64,000 nt of DNA from Manihot esculenta (taxonomy: Eukaryota > Streptophyta > Magnoliopsida > Malpighiales > Euphorbiaceae). How positions within the stretch are numbered: the stretch's first letter is position 1; each line of letters starts with the position of its first letter. Shown here in pieces: positions 47,084 through 57,292 of this stretch. Below the pieces are notes generated by a model, which saw nothing but the letters and a program-made list of their open reading frames with translations, ran no database searches and was not told the origin of the DNA. Where the stretch lies: NCBI RefSeq assembly GCF_001659605.2, contig NC_035171.2, forward strand, positions 5,224,886-5,288,885. Direction: 5' to 3'. Both the position numbers and the translations under genes were made by a program.

Positions 47084-49625
47084 TGTAATACCCGGCTAGA
47101 TTCCGGCATCGGAATCCCTACCTTCCGGCGGAATCTCCATTGGAATATGGAATGTTGATGATGCCAGAGTCTTCTAGAGGGGTAAAATGTGTTTTCTAAA
47201 ATGATTTTTACTGATTTCATGGTTTTAAATGAAAAAGATTTGAGTTTTGAAAAGAAAAGACCAAGGAGGTTTTGCCAGGTTCGGCCGCCGAAAGTGAAGT
47301 TCGGCCGCCGAACATGAGTTGGTTTCGGGAGCGCCTTTGGCCTCCGAAAGTCTTGATTGAACAAACCAGGTTCGGCCGCCGAACCTCAAGTTCGGCCGCC
47401 GAACATGGGGGTGTTTTGCATGCATGTTAGGCCGCCGAAGGAGGTTTGGCTGGCCACCTATAAAAGCCCCTCAGACCGAAAATGGGCGAGTTTTCTCCCC
47501 ATTCTCGAGCTCAGGTGTGTTCATGTCCTCCTCTAGTCGTTTTCTTGCTTTTTCTTCAAATCCTTCACGTTTTATAAGCTTTATGGTTGTTTTGAAGAGT
47601 TTTAAAGCTTGGATCAAGGTTTGGAGAGCTTGGAGACTTTAAGAGTTTGGGTTCTCCACATCTCAAGCTTTGGGTCGCACCAACCCTCGATCTTCAAGAG
47701 GTAAGTGTGGATCTATGCTTTTCTTTACGTTTCATGAAGTTTTAAGATGGTTTTGATGGGTAGATATGCATGATAGGGTTTATGTGGGTTTTATGCCCAA
47801 TGTATGATAATGTATGTTCATGTGATGTTTGTGTTGGGGTTTAAGTTAGTTTTCAAGCCCCTTGAGCTTATGGGAGAGAGTATGCATGATTGGGAGAGAG
47901 TATGTGAGGTTTGGGTTGTTTTGATAGTTTTGACCTATGTGGGTCATAAACTATCTATGTATGCTTTAGATGTTGTTTTTGGGAGTTTAAGCTTGTTTGA
48001 GCTCCCTTGTGCATGGTTGAGGATGTATGCATGTGTTTGAGAAGTTGGATGCTTGTTTTTGGGGTGTTTGGAAGGTTTGGGAGGCTTGAAATGCACAAAG
48101 GCTGAGTTCTGGATGAACTCAGGTTCGGCCGCCGAAGGTGGTTTCGGCCGCCGAACCTGCCTGAGGATGCAGGGATTGGCCGCCTAACCTTGCCCCCGAA
48201 AGTTGAGTTTTGGCTTGAAAGCAGACTTTCGGCCGCCGAAGGTAATGTTCGGCCGCCGAAAGTGCCTGACTTTCGTCTCTGGAGAGAAGGTTCGGCCGCC
48301 GAAGGTGCCGCCGAACTTGCCTGACTTTCGTCTCTGTCTGGAACTTTCGGCCGCCGAAGGTGCTGCCGAAAGTGCCCTGCCCAGCCTTTTCTTGGGTGTT
48401 TTCTATGCATGCTTCTATGATGTTTTAGGGGGTTTTTGGGTAGTCTTTTATGAGTTGTTTAGAGTATGTTTGGCACCTCACTGGAGTCCACCTGTGTAGG
48501 ATCGGACCCGAGGAACCGAGGTGTTTAGTAGTGTCAACCGTTGCAGAGTCGGCCCTGAGCTAGTCACAGGTGAGTGGAACACAACTCTCTTATTTTAAAG
48601 TAAATAAATCAAATGTTAAGCATGTTCATGCATCATAAAATGCCATGTTATGTAGTAGGTTGTATTGCATTAGTATTCACGAATATGATGCATTGCATAT
48701 TATGTTGTTGATGTGGATGAATGTTGAATGATCCTCTAGCCCTCACCATGATAGTATATGATAATGATGATGATGATATGATATGAGATGAAAAGACCAG
48801 GTCGCCCCTGGTACTATGTTTATGTAAGCGAACACTAGGTGAGGCCTAATCGCCCCTGGTGCAGTCGGACATGTTATGATATGAATTATGCAAGCGAACA
48901 CTAGGTGAGGCCTAATCGCCCCTGGTGTAGTTGGACATGTTATAATATGCAGAGGGCTAGTGGTGACAAATTCATCCTTTATGTGATTAGCTGTGATGTG
49001 TTGCATTTCATGAAAGCATGAATGAGAAAAAGTTAAATGATTTGATAAATAAAATGAATAATAATATACCTAAAAAGTGTGGAATTAAAGCAAATGTTTT
49101 TAGTTTCTGCTCACTGGGCTTTTTAGCTCACCCCTCTCCCCTATCCCCAGGTTTGCAGGTTCAGAGATAGTCAGGAGATCAGCTGGATACGTCCATGGTC
49201 ATGCTTATGTAATAGAATAGTTGTGGACATGATGTAATCTAAGTTTATGTATTGTGGTAAAAAGAGTTGTATTGTAATATGACCTTATGTTATATGATCA
49301 GAGTTATAGTATTGTGCTTGGCCCGAGTTGGATAATCCCTTTGTACATGAGTTTTATTTTATGTTGTTTCATGTGATGGACCGAGTTTGACATAGGGTAT
49401 GCTGACCCTAGGGGTTCTATGAGTTCAGTCATAGTGCATACACAGGTCAAACGGGTTAAAGAAAAAGTTTACAGTTTTATGTTTTAAAGTTTATGTTTAT
49501 GTTGGATCATGTTTGGGATTATACCAGCTGTACAGGATGCATAGTAGGCTTGCTACGGGTCCCGGCGGCCTTATGCCGATCTGGATCCTAGCGCCGGTAG
49601 CGGTCCGGATTTCCGGGTCGTTACA
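47084..49625 (+). repeat. 3' LTR of element D
   Basis: 2542 bp, with no difference from the 5' LTR seen in the segments compared, including every embedded reading frame. Followed by the second ATAAT. Confidence 0.95.
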
Positions 49626-49630
49626 ATAAT

Positions 49631-51781
49631 CACCTTTGTCCCAAGTAGATAGGACCAAAACTTCTCCAATGCAAACACAACAGCCAGCAACTCTTTTTCT
49701 GTGGTAGAATAGTTGCATTGTGCAGCATCTAAGGTACGTGAGGCATAGTGAATGACATGAGGAGAGTTACCTATACGCTGTCCCAACACCGCTCCTACAG
49801 CAAAGTTGCTGGCGTCGCACATGATCTCAAATGGGAGAGTCCAATCAAGTGGCTGGATGACTGGGGCAGAAATCAGTAGTGATTTGACCAAATCAAAAGC
49901 TGTTTTGCAGTTGTCATCAAACTCGAATGGCACATCTTGCTGTAACAACCTGCACAAGGGCTGAGTTATCTTGGAGAAATCCTTGATAAACCTCCTGTAA
50001 AAACCAGCATGTCCAAGGAATGATCTAATTTCCCTAATGCTGGTTGGGTAGGGCAGATTTTTGATGGTGTCAATTTTAGCTTTGTCCACCTCAATCCCTT
50101 TTGCTGAAACAATATGGCCTAAGATTAAGCCATGGTTGACCATAAAGTGGCATTTTTCATAGTTGAGAACCAGATTTGTCTCCAAACACCTTTGAAGTAT
50201 TTTCTCCAAGTTGGCTAGGCATTCATGGAATGAGTTGCCATGCACCGTGAAATCATCCATAAAGACTTCAATAATCTTCTCCACATAGTCAGAAAAGATG
50301 CTCATCATGCACCTTTGGAAAGTGGCTGGTGCATTGCAAAGGCCAAAGGGCATCCTCCTAAATGCGAAGGTGCCAAATGGGCATGTGAAGGTGGTCTTCT
50401 CTTGATCTTCAGGTGCAACAGGGATTTGATAGAAGCCTGAATATCCATCAAGGAGGCAGTAATGGCTCTTTCCAGCAAGTCTCTCAAGCATTTGGTCCAT
50501 GAAGGGCAAGGGAAAGTGATCCTTCCTTGTGGCTGTGTTGAGTTTCCTATAATCCATGCAAACTCTCCACCCATTTTGTACTCGAGTGGGTACTAGCTCT
50601 CCTTCAGAATTAGGGACAATGGTAATCCCAGTCTTCTTTGGCACCACATGGATGGGACTCACCCATTTACTGTCAGAAATTGGGTAGATGACCCCAATGT
50701 CTAAGAGCTTTACTATTTCTTTCTTCACAACGTCCATCATGGGTGGATTCAGCCTCCTCTGTGCCTCACGAACAGGTTTGCACTCATCCTCCATATGTAT
50801 TCGATGCATGCATGTTGAGGGTGATATGCCTTTGATGTCCTCCAAGGTCCACCCAATTGCCTTCTTGTGCTTTTTCAACAAATCAAGGAGCTTTTCCTCT
50901 TCTTCTTGGCTGAGCTGGTTGGAAATGATTATTGGGAGTGTATTTCCAGCCCCCAAGTAGGCATATTTGAGATGATCTGGCAGAGGCTTCAGATCTGGTG
51001 CACTTTCTGTCTTTGTCTCAGCCTGCTGTCTACTGGTTGATTGGGGCAGATTTCCTGTTGATTTGGGCAAATCATCCGGTGATCTGGGCAAATCTCCTTC
51101 TGTCATTTCTGTCTGCTCACTGATTTGGGAAAATTGTCTGGGTGATTTGGGCAAATCACTCGCAGAATCTGCCCACATCACTGTCTGGTCTGTCTCTGAG
51201 CAGTTTCTGTCCATCTCTTCATATCTGCACAAATCAGCATGGAGTGTTTCCTCTAGATCAAAATCAAAGATTTCTTGGCTCAAGTCATCAATGACATCAA
51301 GGCCATAAACAGGAGAAACATCTTTAGGGAATTTCATAGCTTCATAAACATTGAATTTGATAATCTCCCCTTCAAACTCCATGGTTAATGTGCCATCATG
51401 CACATCAATTTTGGTTCTAGCTGTGCTCAAGAATGGCCTTCCAAGTAGGATGTCAGAGGTGGTATTGCTCTTGTCTTCCTCCATGTCAATGATGTAAAAA
51501 TCAGCTGGGAAGACTAGTTGGTCCACTTGCACCAACACATCTTCAAGCACTCCCTTGGGATAGACAATCGATCGGTCAGCCAATTGAATTACAATGCTGG
51601 TGCTTTTTAGTGAACCTGCATTCAATAAATTAAAAATAGAGAGGGGCATGACATTGATTGAAGCTCCAAGGTCACACATGGCTTTCTTTATCCCCACGTT
51701 GCCTATCTTGCATGAAACAGCGAACATCCCTCTATCCTTGCATTTGACTGGAATTTTTCTTTGAATAACAGTGAGACACAC
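49631..51781 (-). CDS. Athila protease, reverse transcriptase and start of RNase H
   Basis: The frame runs from about 51781 (no true start; it continues the polyprotein after a frameshift from gag) to the D junction at 49630. Protease motif CDLGASINVMP is near 51650; RT is at about 50700-49950 with FMDD (VFMDDFTVHG near 50250); RNase H starts with MCDASNFAVGAV and TTEKELLAVV and is cut just after TKVIIV. A stretch between PR and RT holds repeated DLPKS-type peptides encoded by the family palindrome. The remainder of RNase H is at 40175-40241. Confidence 0.92.
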
Positions 51782-53697
51782 TCCCCCACACTCACCTTTT
51801 CACGTTCAGCAAGTTTCCTTCGGTTGGTGCATAGCTCTTTGAGGAACTTAGCATACCTTGGAATTTGCTTTACAGCATCAAGTAGGGGAATGTTGATTTC
51901 CACCTTGCGAAAGGTCTCAAGTATTTCTTTCTCCTCTTTTTCTTTTTGAGACCTTGCAAATCTTTTGGGGAAGGGAGGAGGTACCTTGAATTTTTCTACT
52001 GGTGGCTGTTTCTGCTTCTGACTGGAATCTGCCTCATCTATTGTTATGGGTAGATCAAGTTCTGCCTTCTCTGGCGATTGGGGCAGATTACCGCAGATGA
52101 TTTGGGCAGATCGATCACAGAAACTGCCCTGATCACTTTCTGGCAGATTTTCCTCCATGGCCTGTTTTTGCAAGTTTTCAGACCTACTGTCTTCCAACTC
52201 CTTTCCACTCCTCAATGTGATGGCACTAGCGTTTTGCCTTGGGTTTATCTCAGTTTGGGAGGGTAGCTTCCCTTGAGACTCATATTTGCTCATTGAGGAG
52301 GCCATTTGACTCATCTGTTTCTCAAGACTTTGCACAATATTTGCTAAATTTTGCACAATCTCTTCAAGAGGTACTTTGGAGTTCTGAGGTGCAGCTTGAG
52401 CTTGATTCCTTTGCTGATAGCTTGGATATTGATTTCCCTTTGCATAGCTAAAATTTGGATGGTCCCTCCAACCTGGATTATAAGTATTTGCATAGGGATC
52501 ATACCTTCTTTGCCCATTGAAACCTCCAATAGCATTGACTTGCTGGTCCTCCTCTTGAAGGGAAGGACATAGATCAGTTGGGTGGTTGTTGGCACATATT
52601 CCACATGGCTTGGGTTGCTGAATTTGCTGAACTTGTTGGGTTTGACCCACAACAAGGCTACGGACAGCATTGGTGAGATTAGAAATTTGGGATGCCAAAT
52701 CAGATGTACTCACCTCATTCACTCTTCTTGATGGCTGCTCTTGATCTCCAAATTGCTGAGAGGCTGCAGCCATGGTAGAAATTAAGTCTCTCATCTCTCG
52801 AGCTGATTTTTTCTCAATTGATCCTCCACAGGCTGCGTCAATAAATTTTCTTTCTGAGGGTAGCAAACCTCCATAGAAGTAATGAATGAGAGATTTGTCA
52901 GAAATATCATGTTGAAGGCAGCTTGTGCACAACCTTTTGAACCTTTCCCAGTATTCATACAAGTCTTCAGAGTGCTTTTGCCTTATGCCACTTATTTCTC
53001 GACGGATGCCTATGGCTTTTGAGGTTGGGAAGAATTTTCTCAAGAATGCTCTCACCATATCAGTCCATGATGTGATGGATCCGGGTGGCAAGTAAAATAG
53101 CCATTCCTTGGCATAGTCATCAAGGGAAAAAGGGAAGGCTCTAAGTTTGATATCCTCTTCTGGAATACCTTGGGGTCTCAAGGTGGAGCACACCACATGG
53201 AATGCCTTCAAATGCTTGTGAGGATCTTCATTTTCTAAGCCTCTGAATTTGGGAAGGAGATGGATCAGACCTGTCTTTAGCTCAAAAGGTGCTGTCAATG
53301 GGGGATACTCAATGCACAAGGGTGCTTGGTCTCCTTCTGGTTCATCTAGCTCTCCGAGAGTTCTTTCCCGTGGCTGGGGTACTTGTACAAGCAAGTTTCT
53401 AGCTTGATTTTCAGCTTCTACAGGTGCAGCAGGTGGCGCTGCCATAGCTGGATTTTCTGTCATATCCAGAAATTCAGTTTCTGGTGCAAACTCAATGGTA
53501 GCTGGTGTGGTGATGGAAGTTTCTGCTGGTGCAGAAATTTCTTCAGCTGGGGCAGTAGGTGGTCTGTGAGAGGGTGTTGTTGATGAAGATGCTTTTGAGG
53601 CTTGGTTCCTCAAATTTGCTTGCTTCCTTAGGCTCTTGGGAGTTTTTTCAATCTCAGGGTCGTAAAGAAGAGTGTCTTTACGGCCAGACCTGGTCAT
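51703..53697 (-). CDS. Athila Gag
   Basis: 664 codons from MTRSGRKDTLLYDPEIEKTP, starting 53 bases inside the 5' LTR. The capsid-like retrotransposon Gag domain lies at about residues 150-290 (LPKFRGLENEDPHKHL, then FSLDDYAKEWLFYL). A single short Cys/His cluster (CGICANNHPTDLC) lies near 365. The C-terminal part is Gln/Ser/Lys-rich and includes peptides from the family palindrome. The frame overlaps the PR-RT frame by about 80 bases. In related elements the two are joined, so a small indel near 51770-51790 is likely, though programmed frameshifting cannot be excluded. Confidence 0.88.
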   Translation of the reverse strand: MTRSGRKDTLLYDPEIEKTPKSLRKQANLRNQASKASSSTTPSHRPPTAPAEEISAPAETSITTPATIEFAPETEFLDMTENPAMAAPPAAPVEAENQARNLLVQVPQPRERTLGELDEPEGDQAPLCIEYPPLTAPFELKTGLIHLLPKFRGLENEDPHKHLKAFHVVCSTLRPQGIPEEDIKLRAFPFSLDDYAKEWLFYLPPGSITSWTDMVRAFLRKFFPTSKAIGIRREISGIRQKHSEDLYEYWERFKRLCTSCLQHDISDKSLIHYFYGGLLPSERKFIDAACGGSIEKKSAREMRDLISTMAAASQQFGDQEQPSRRVNEVSTSDLASQISNLTNAVRSLVVGQTQQVQQIQQPKPCGICANNHPTDLCPSLQEEDQQVNAIGGFNGQRRYDPYANTYNPGWRDHPNFSYAKGNQYPSYQQRNQAQAAPQNSKVPLEEIVQNLANIVQSLEKQMSQMASSMSKYESQGKLPSQTEINPRQNASAITLRSGKELEDSRSENLQKQAMEENLPESDQGSFCDRSAQIICGNLPQSPEKAELDLPITIDEADSSQKQKQPPVEKFKVPPPFPKRFARSQKEKEEKEILETFRKVEINIPLLDAVKQIPRYAKFLKELCTNRRKLAEREKVSVGECVSLLFKEKFQSNARIEGCSLFHAR

Positions 53698-53726
53698 AAA
53701 GGGAAAATACGTTAGTTTAAATCAAT

Positions 53727-53744
53727 TCCCCGGCAACGGCGCCA
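53727..53744 (-). other. Primer binding site of the Athila (tRNA-Asp)
   Basis: The minus strand reads TGGCGCCGTTGCCGGGGA, five bases inside the 5' LTR. It is complementary to the 3' end of plant tRNA-Asp(GUC) as I know it, and differs from the iMet primer of the Tekay elements. Confidence 0.85.
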
Positions 53745-53749
53745 ATTTT

Positions 53750-55186
53750 TGATAGGCGGTTGTCGAAGCCGTCAAAAATAACCTATTATCAATCAACAAA
53801 TAAATTTGCAGATAGTGGCAATAGGGTCGAACCACAGGGAATTGACACCAAGTATCTTCCTAATAATGACTAAGGCAAGTAATAACAAGTAAGTAAAAGA
53901 GGGGGGTTTGTTTTGATGAGTTAAAAGCTAAAAACAAAAGAGAAGAATAATTTAAATAAGTGAGAATATCAATGGGAAAGAGATTCTAGCTGAAGTGTGA
54001 GTCTAATTCAATTTGTTCAGAATTGATCATTGATTTCTTGGATACTCTTATTTATTTCAATAAGTTAGTTTAGGATGTGGAAGACGCTTCTCACAATCCA
54101 AATTCCTCCTTAATTCTAGTTTGATTAGGAAACGTTTGCTAATCAAACACTAGTTAACAAGTTGCCAAGGAACGTCCTTGGGGCCTTTGGCATCGAACAA
54201 CTGTTAACTGCATGAAGACTTAGAGAAACCTAACTCTAACCTTGCCAACCGCGTGGTCAAGTTCAGATTATGCAACTTGATTAAATATGTGTTTAAACAA
54301 TCTAAGCAATTACGGACCTAAACCATTCAAACAATATATTGCTTATGCAATTAAAAGCAACAGGCCTTAATTGATTCTAAAAGCAAAGCAATAATTATAG
54401 AAAGATCAGATTGCATAAATATTGAAACAAGCAAGAGTTCAACAATGGAGTATTAAACCTCCCAATTCATCACAAATCTGAATGTTCTAAACTTCAGCTA
54501 GAAAATAATGAATTTAGCCACTCATGGTGACTAAAATACACAAAAATAAAGAAGAAAAGAAAGAAGGAAAGTTTCTGCTGTGTTGCTGGAGAATTTTCGA
54601 GGATGGCAGATGCTGAAAGAGATGATGCCTTGCTGGTTTGGAGGTTGCTCTTTTATAGTTGGAGAGTCTCATCCATCTAGGGTTTTGAAATCCCTTTTTA
54701 ATTTGACTTGTGATTCCTCTTTTGATGTTGAATTTAATTGCAACTTGAATTCCTTAAGTGAGAAACTCTTTCGTGGCTCTTGGAATTGATTTGGTAGTGA
54801 TTGAGTTGGATTTGGACTTCTGAAAACTTAAAATTCGGTTTCCAACTGTTTTCCCGCCTCTGCTGTCAAGTTCTGCTGTCAAGGTGATTTGGGCAGATTC
54901 TGCGAGTGATTTGGGCAAATCACTTGCTCAATTTGCCCCAATCGCTTTCTGGGATTCAGTCCAGTTTCTGTCTTTGTCTCTGCGAGTGATTTGGCCAGTT
55001 TCTGCGAGTGATTTGGGCAAATCACTTTGACCCAATCACTTTTCCAGCTTTTTCTTCACTTTTTCTCTAACTTTCCAATTTCTTCATTTTCTGCAAAAAC
55101 ATGACAAAAGTACAAATTAAGCTAGAAAAATGTGTAAACAAACAATAATAAATATAATAAAAATGTGGCTAAATTATGCTTGACCA
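53750..55186 (-). repeat. 5' LTR of the Athila
   Basis: 1437 bp, same length as the 3' LTR, about a dozen substitutions apart by eye. TATAAAAG on the minus strand at 54650-54657; palindromes at 54906-54923 and 55008-55025. Confidence 0.93.
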
Positions 55187-57049
55187 TCTCTGAAACTAAC
55201 TACCTTGTCTCTGCAGTTCAAGGTAGCATTATACGTAGATAACCAATCCATCCCTAGGATGACATCAAAATCTGTCAACTCTAGAACCACCAGGTCAGCT
55301 GGAAGGTATCTACTCTCTATACAGACTGGACTGAACCGACAGACTGACTCTGCCAATGATGGGTCACATCTGGGTCCACTAACCCAAAGAGGACACTCTA
55401 ACTCGAAGACTATCAAACCCAATCTCTCTGCGGCTCTTAAAGAAATAAAAGAGTGAGAAGCACCGGGGTCCATCAAAGCATACACCTCTGAACACCCAAT
55501 GATGAGATTACCTGACACCACTGTGTTCGAAGTGTCTGCCTCCTGTTGAGTCATGGTGAAAATCCGTGCTGGGGCTGACCGACCTGCACCTCGGGAACCC
55601 ATCCCTGATGAAGAGGCTGACCCTCTTCCTCTTCCTCTACCACTACTCTGGGGTACAATCGGAGCTGCTGGCTGTGCAACACTGCCAGATGTCATCTGCT
55701 GGGATGGTGCAACCAAAGTCACATGAGGACATTCTCGTGCATAATGCCCTTCTTGCCCACACTTATAGCAAGCTGTAGATCCCAACAAACAAGCTCCTCT
55801 ATGCATTTTCCCACATCTCTTGCATACTGCACTGCTTGCATCTGAACTTGAACTACTACCCATTCCCAGACCTAATTTAACTCTGCTCCAGAACTTTCCC
55901 CTTTTTCCTCTCGCTTTATCCCATCTCTTCTTGCCTGTGGCTGCTGTACTCTGAGAAGAAGTCTCCATCCTGGAACCTGAAGACTGTGCCTTGGGCTGTT
56001 TAACTATTCCTTGAATAATGGCACTCGCCTCCATTTTCCTGGCTGCATCCACTATAGAGTGAAAACTCTCTTTTTTCCGCTGGAAGGATCAAGGAGAAAT
56101 ACCTAGGATGAAGCCTTATGGCATATCTCCTCGCCTTCTTCTGGTCAGTATCATATGCCTGACCCACATACCGCAACAAATCCAGGAATTTATCCGTATA
56201 CTCATCCACGCTCATCTCCTCTGTTTGCCTGAGCTGCTCAAACTCAACCACTTTCATTTCCCTGGAGCTGTTAGGAAAAGCCCAACCAGCGAACTCGTTA
56301 GCAAACACTTCCCAAGACATACTATCTATCCTGGGCTCTACATAACTCTTAAACCATTCCCTGGCCTTCTTACACTTTAGAGTGAACCCTGCCATCTCAA
56401 TGGCCCTACAATCATCTGCTCCCAGCTCACTTGTGATCATTCTGACCGCACTGAGATACTCAAATGGATCATCTCCCGTGTTGAATTTAGGAGCATCCAG
56501 TTTCAAGTACTCTGTCATCTTTACTTTTCTTCCCCCGAAAGAACTAGATGGCTGTGCTTCCACAACAGGGGTTGCTGGTTCAGGTGGTGGTGGTGGAGGT
56601 GCTGTTTCTTGAGGTTCAGGGTGTGCTGGACTGGGATGATAAGGTGGGGGTGTATACATCTGATATGGTGGGTAGAAGGTAGGATAAGGCATGTAGGGCA
56701 TATACGGTGGATATGGGGCATAGCTGGAGTAATCCGACGTACCCTCCATCGGATAACCATAGCCCTGTGCTCCTCCCTGGGACTCCCCCATACCTTCCTC
56801 CGACCCTCCCACACTCATGCTTTCATCTCTACCCTGATCAACCTCCATAGCTTCTCTTACTTCCTCTACTCTTCCTCCTCTATTCACTCCCATTCTGCTC
56901 TCGTCAGAAGACCTTCTAGGGTCTCTTGACGTTCTTTCCCCGCCTGACCTGTGTGCCCTTTCTCTTGGCAAAGCAGGAGGACGAGCAGCTGTACCTTCTC
57001 TTTCAGATGGGACTCTAGTCAATCTTGTGGATCGACGAGTTCCTCTCAT
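55187..57049 (-). pseudogene. Element C Gag and protease (frameshifted)
   Basis: Gag starts MRGTRRSTRL at 57049 and reads through the capsid region to about 56070. One extra T in a T-run there (six, against five in E) shifts the frame. The rest continues in a second frame, 55187-56052, with CKRCGKMHRGAC, CYKCGQEGHYAREC and protease motif [10 protein letters not shown] near 55470. It stops at the Athila target site TCTCT (55187-55191). Confidence 0.9.
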
Positions 57050-57277
57050 GATTACTCTCTGGAAACAACACATAACACAACATAGCACATCAGCAACATG
57101 TCAGCATACATCACATAATAACACAATGCACATGCATAAATCATGGCATTTCACCTCATCGTAAAGACAGAACTGACATCCTATCCTAGTGGACATGTTT
57201 TCCCTATTGTGCTTAACCTACTCAAAACTCTATGAGCCCATCTCTATCTATATAGGTCCGATCATGTGAACCTAGCT

Positions 57278-57289
57278 GCTCTGATACCA
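57278..57289 (-). other. Primer binding site of C (tRNA-iMet)
   Basis: Minus strand TGGTATCAGAGC, three bases from the LTR start at 57293. Confidence 0.9.
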
Positions 57290-57292
57290 CTC

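Larger units (their letters stand above)
40242..49625 (+). mobile_element. Element D: young Tekay-type element with decayed pol
   Basis: Both LTRs are 2542 bp (40242-42783 and 47084-49625), starting TGTAATACCC and ending GGGTCGTTACA. ATAAT flanks it on both sides (40237-40241 and 49626-49630). Primer site at 42787, polypurine tract at 47070-47083. The LTRs look identical wherever compared and are offset by a constant 6842 bases, so it is the youngest layer. It has an open gag but a ruined pol without the integrase core. It is the only element of the nest on the plus strand. Confidence 0.95.
35184..55025. repeat. Dispersed 18-bp palindrome of the Athila family
   Basis: GTGATTTGGGCAAATCAC (8-bp arms, 2-bp centre) occurs exactly at 35184, 35286, 36589, 38361, 38628, 51142, 54906 and 55008. 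Many one- or two-base variants occur, for example near 36565, 37745, 38458, 38610, 51060 and 52095. Copies lie in both LTRs, in the non-coding parts either side of ORF1, and inside gag-pol coding DNA, where they give repeated DLPKS-like peptides. Confidence 0.9.
34028..55186 (-). mobile_element. Athila-clade Gypsy element, complete, split by element D
   Basis: Both LTRs are 1437 bp (34028-35464 and 53750-55186), starting TGATAGGCGG and ending TTGATCA or TTGACCA in plus-strand reading. TCTCT flanks it on both sides (34023-34027 and 55187-55191). Order on the minus strand: LTR, tRNA-Asp primer site, gag, PR-RT-RNase H, integrase, ORF1-like gene, 3' LTR. Without D it is about 11.8 kb. About a dozen substitutions separate the LTRs by eye, so it is fairly young. 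The RNase H region is interrupted by D. Confidence 0.95.
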
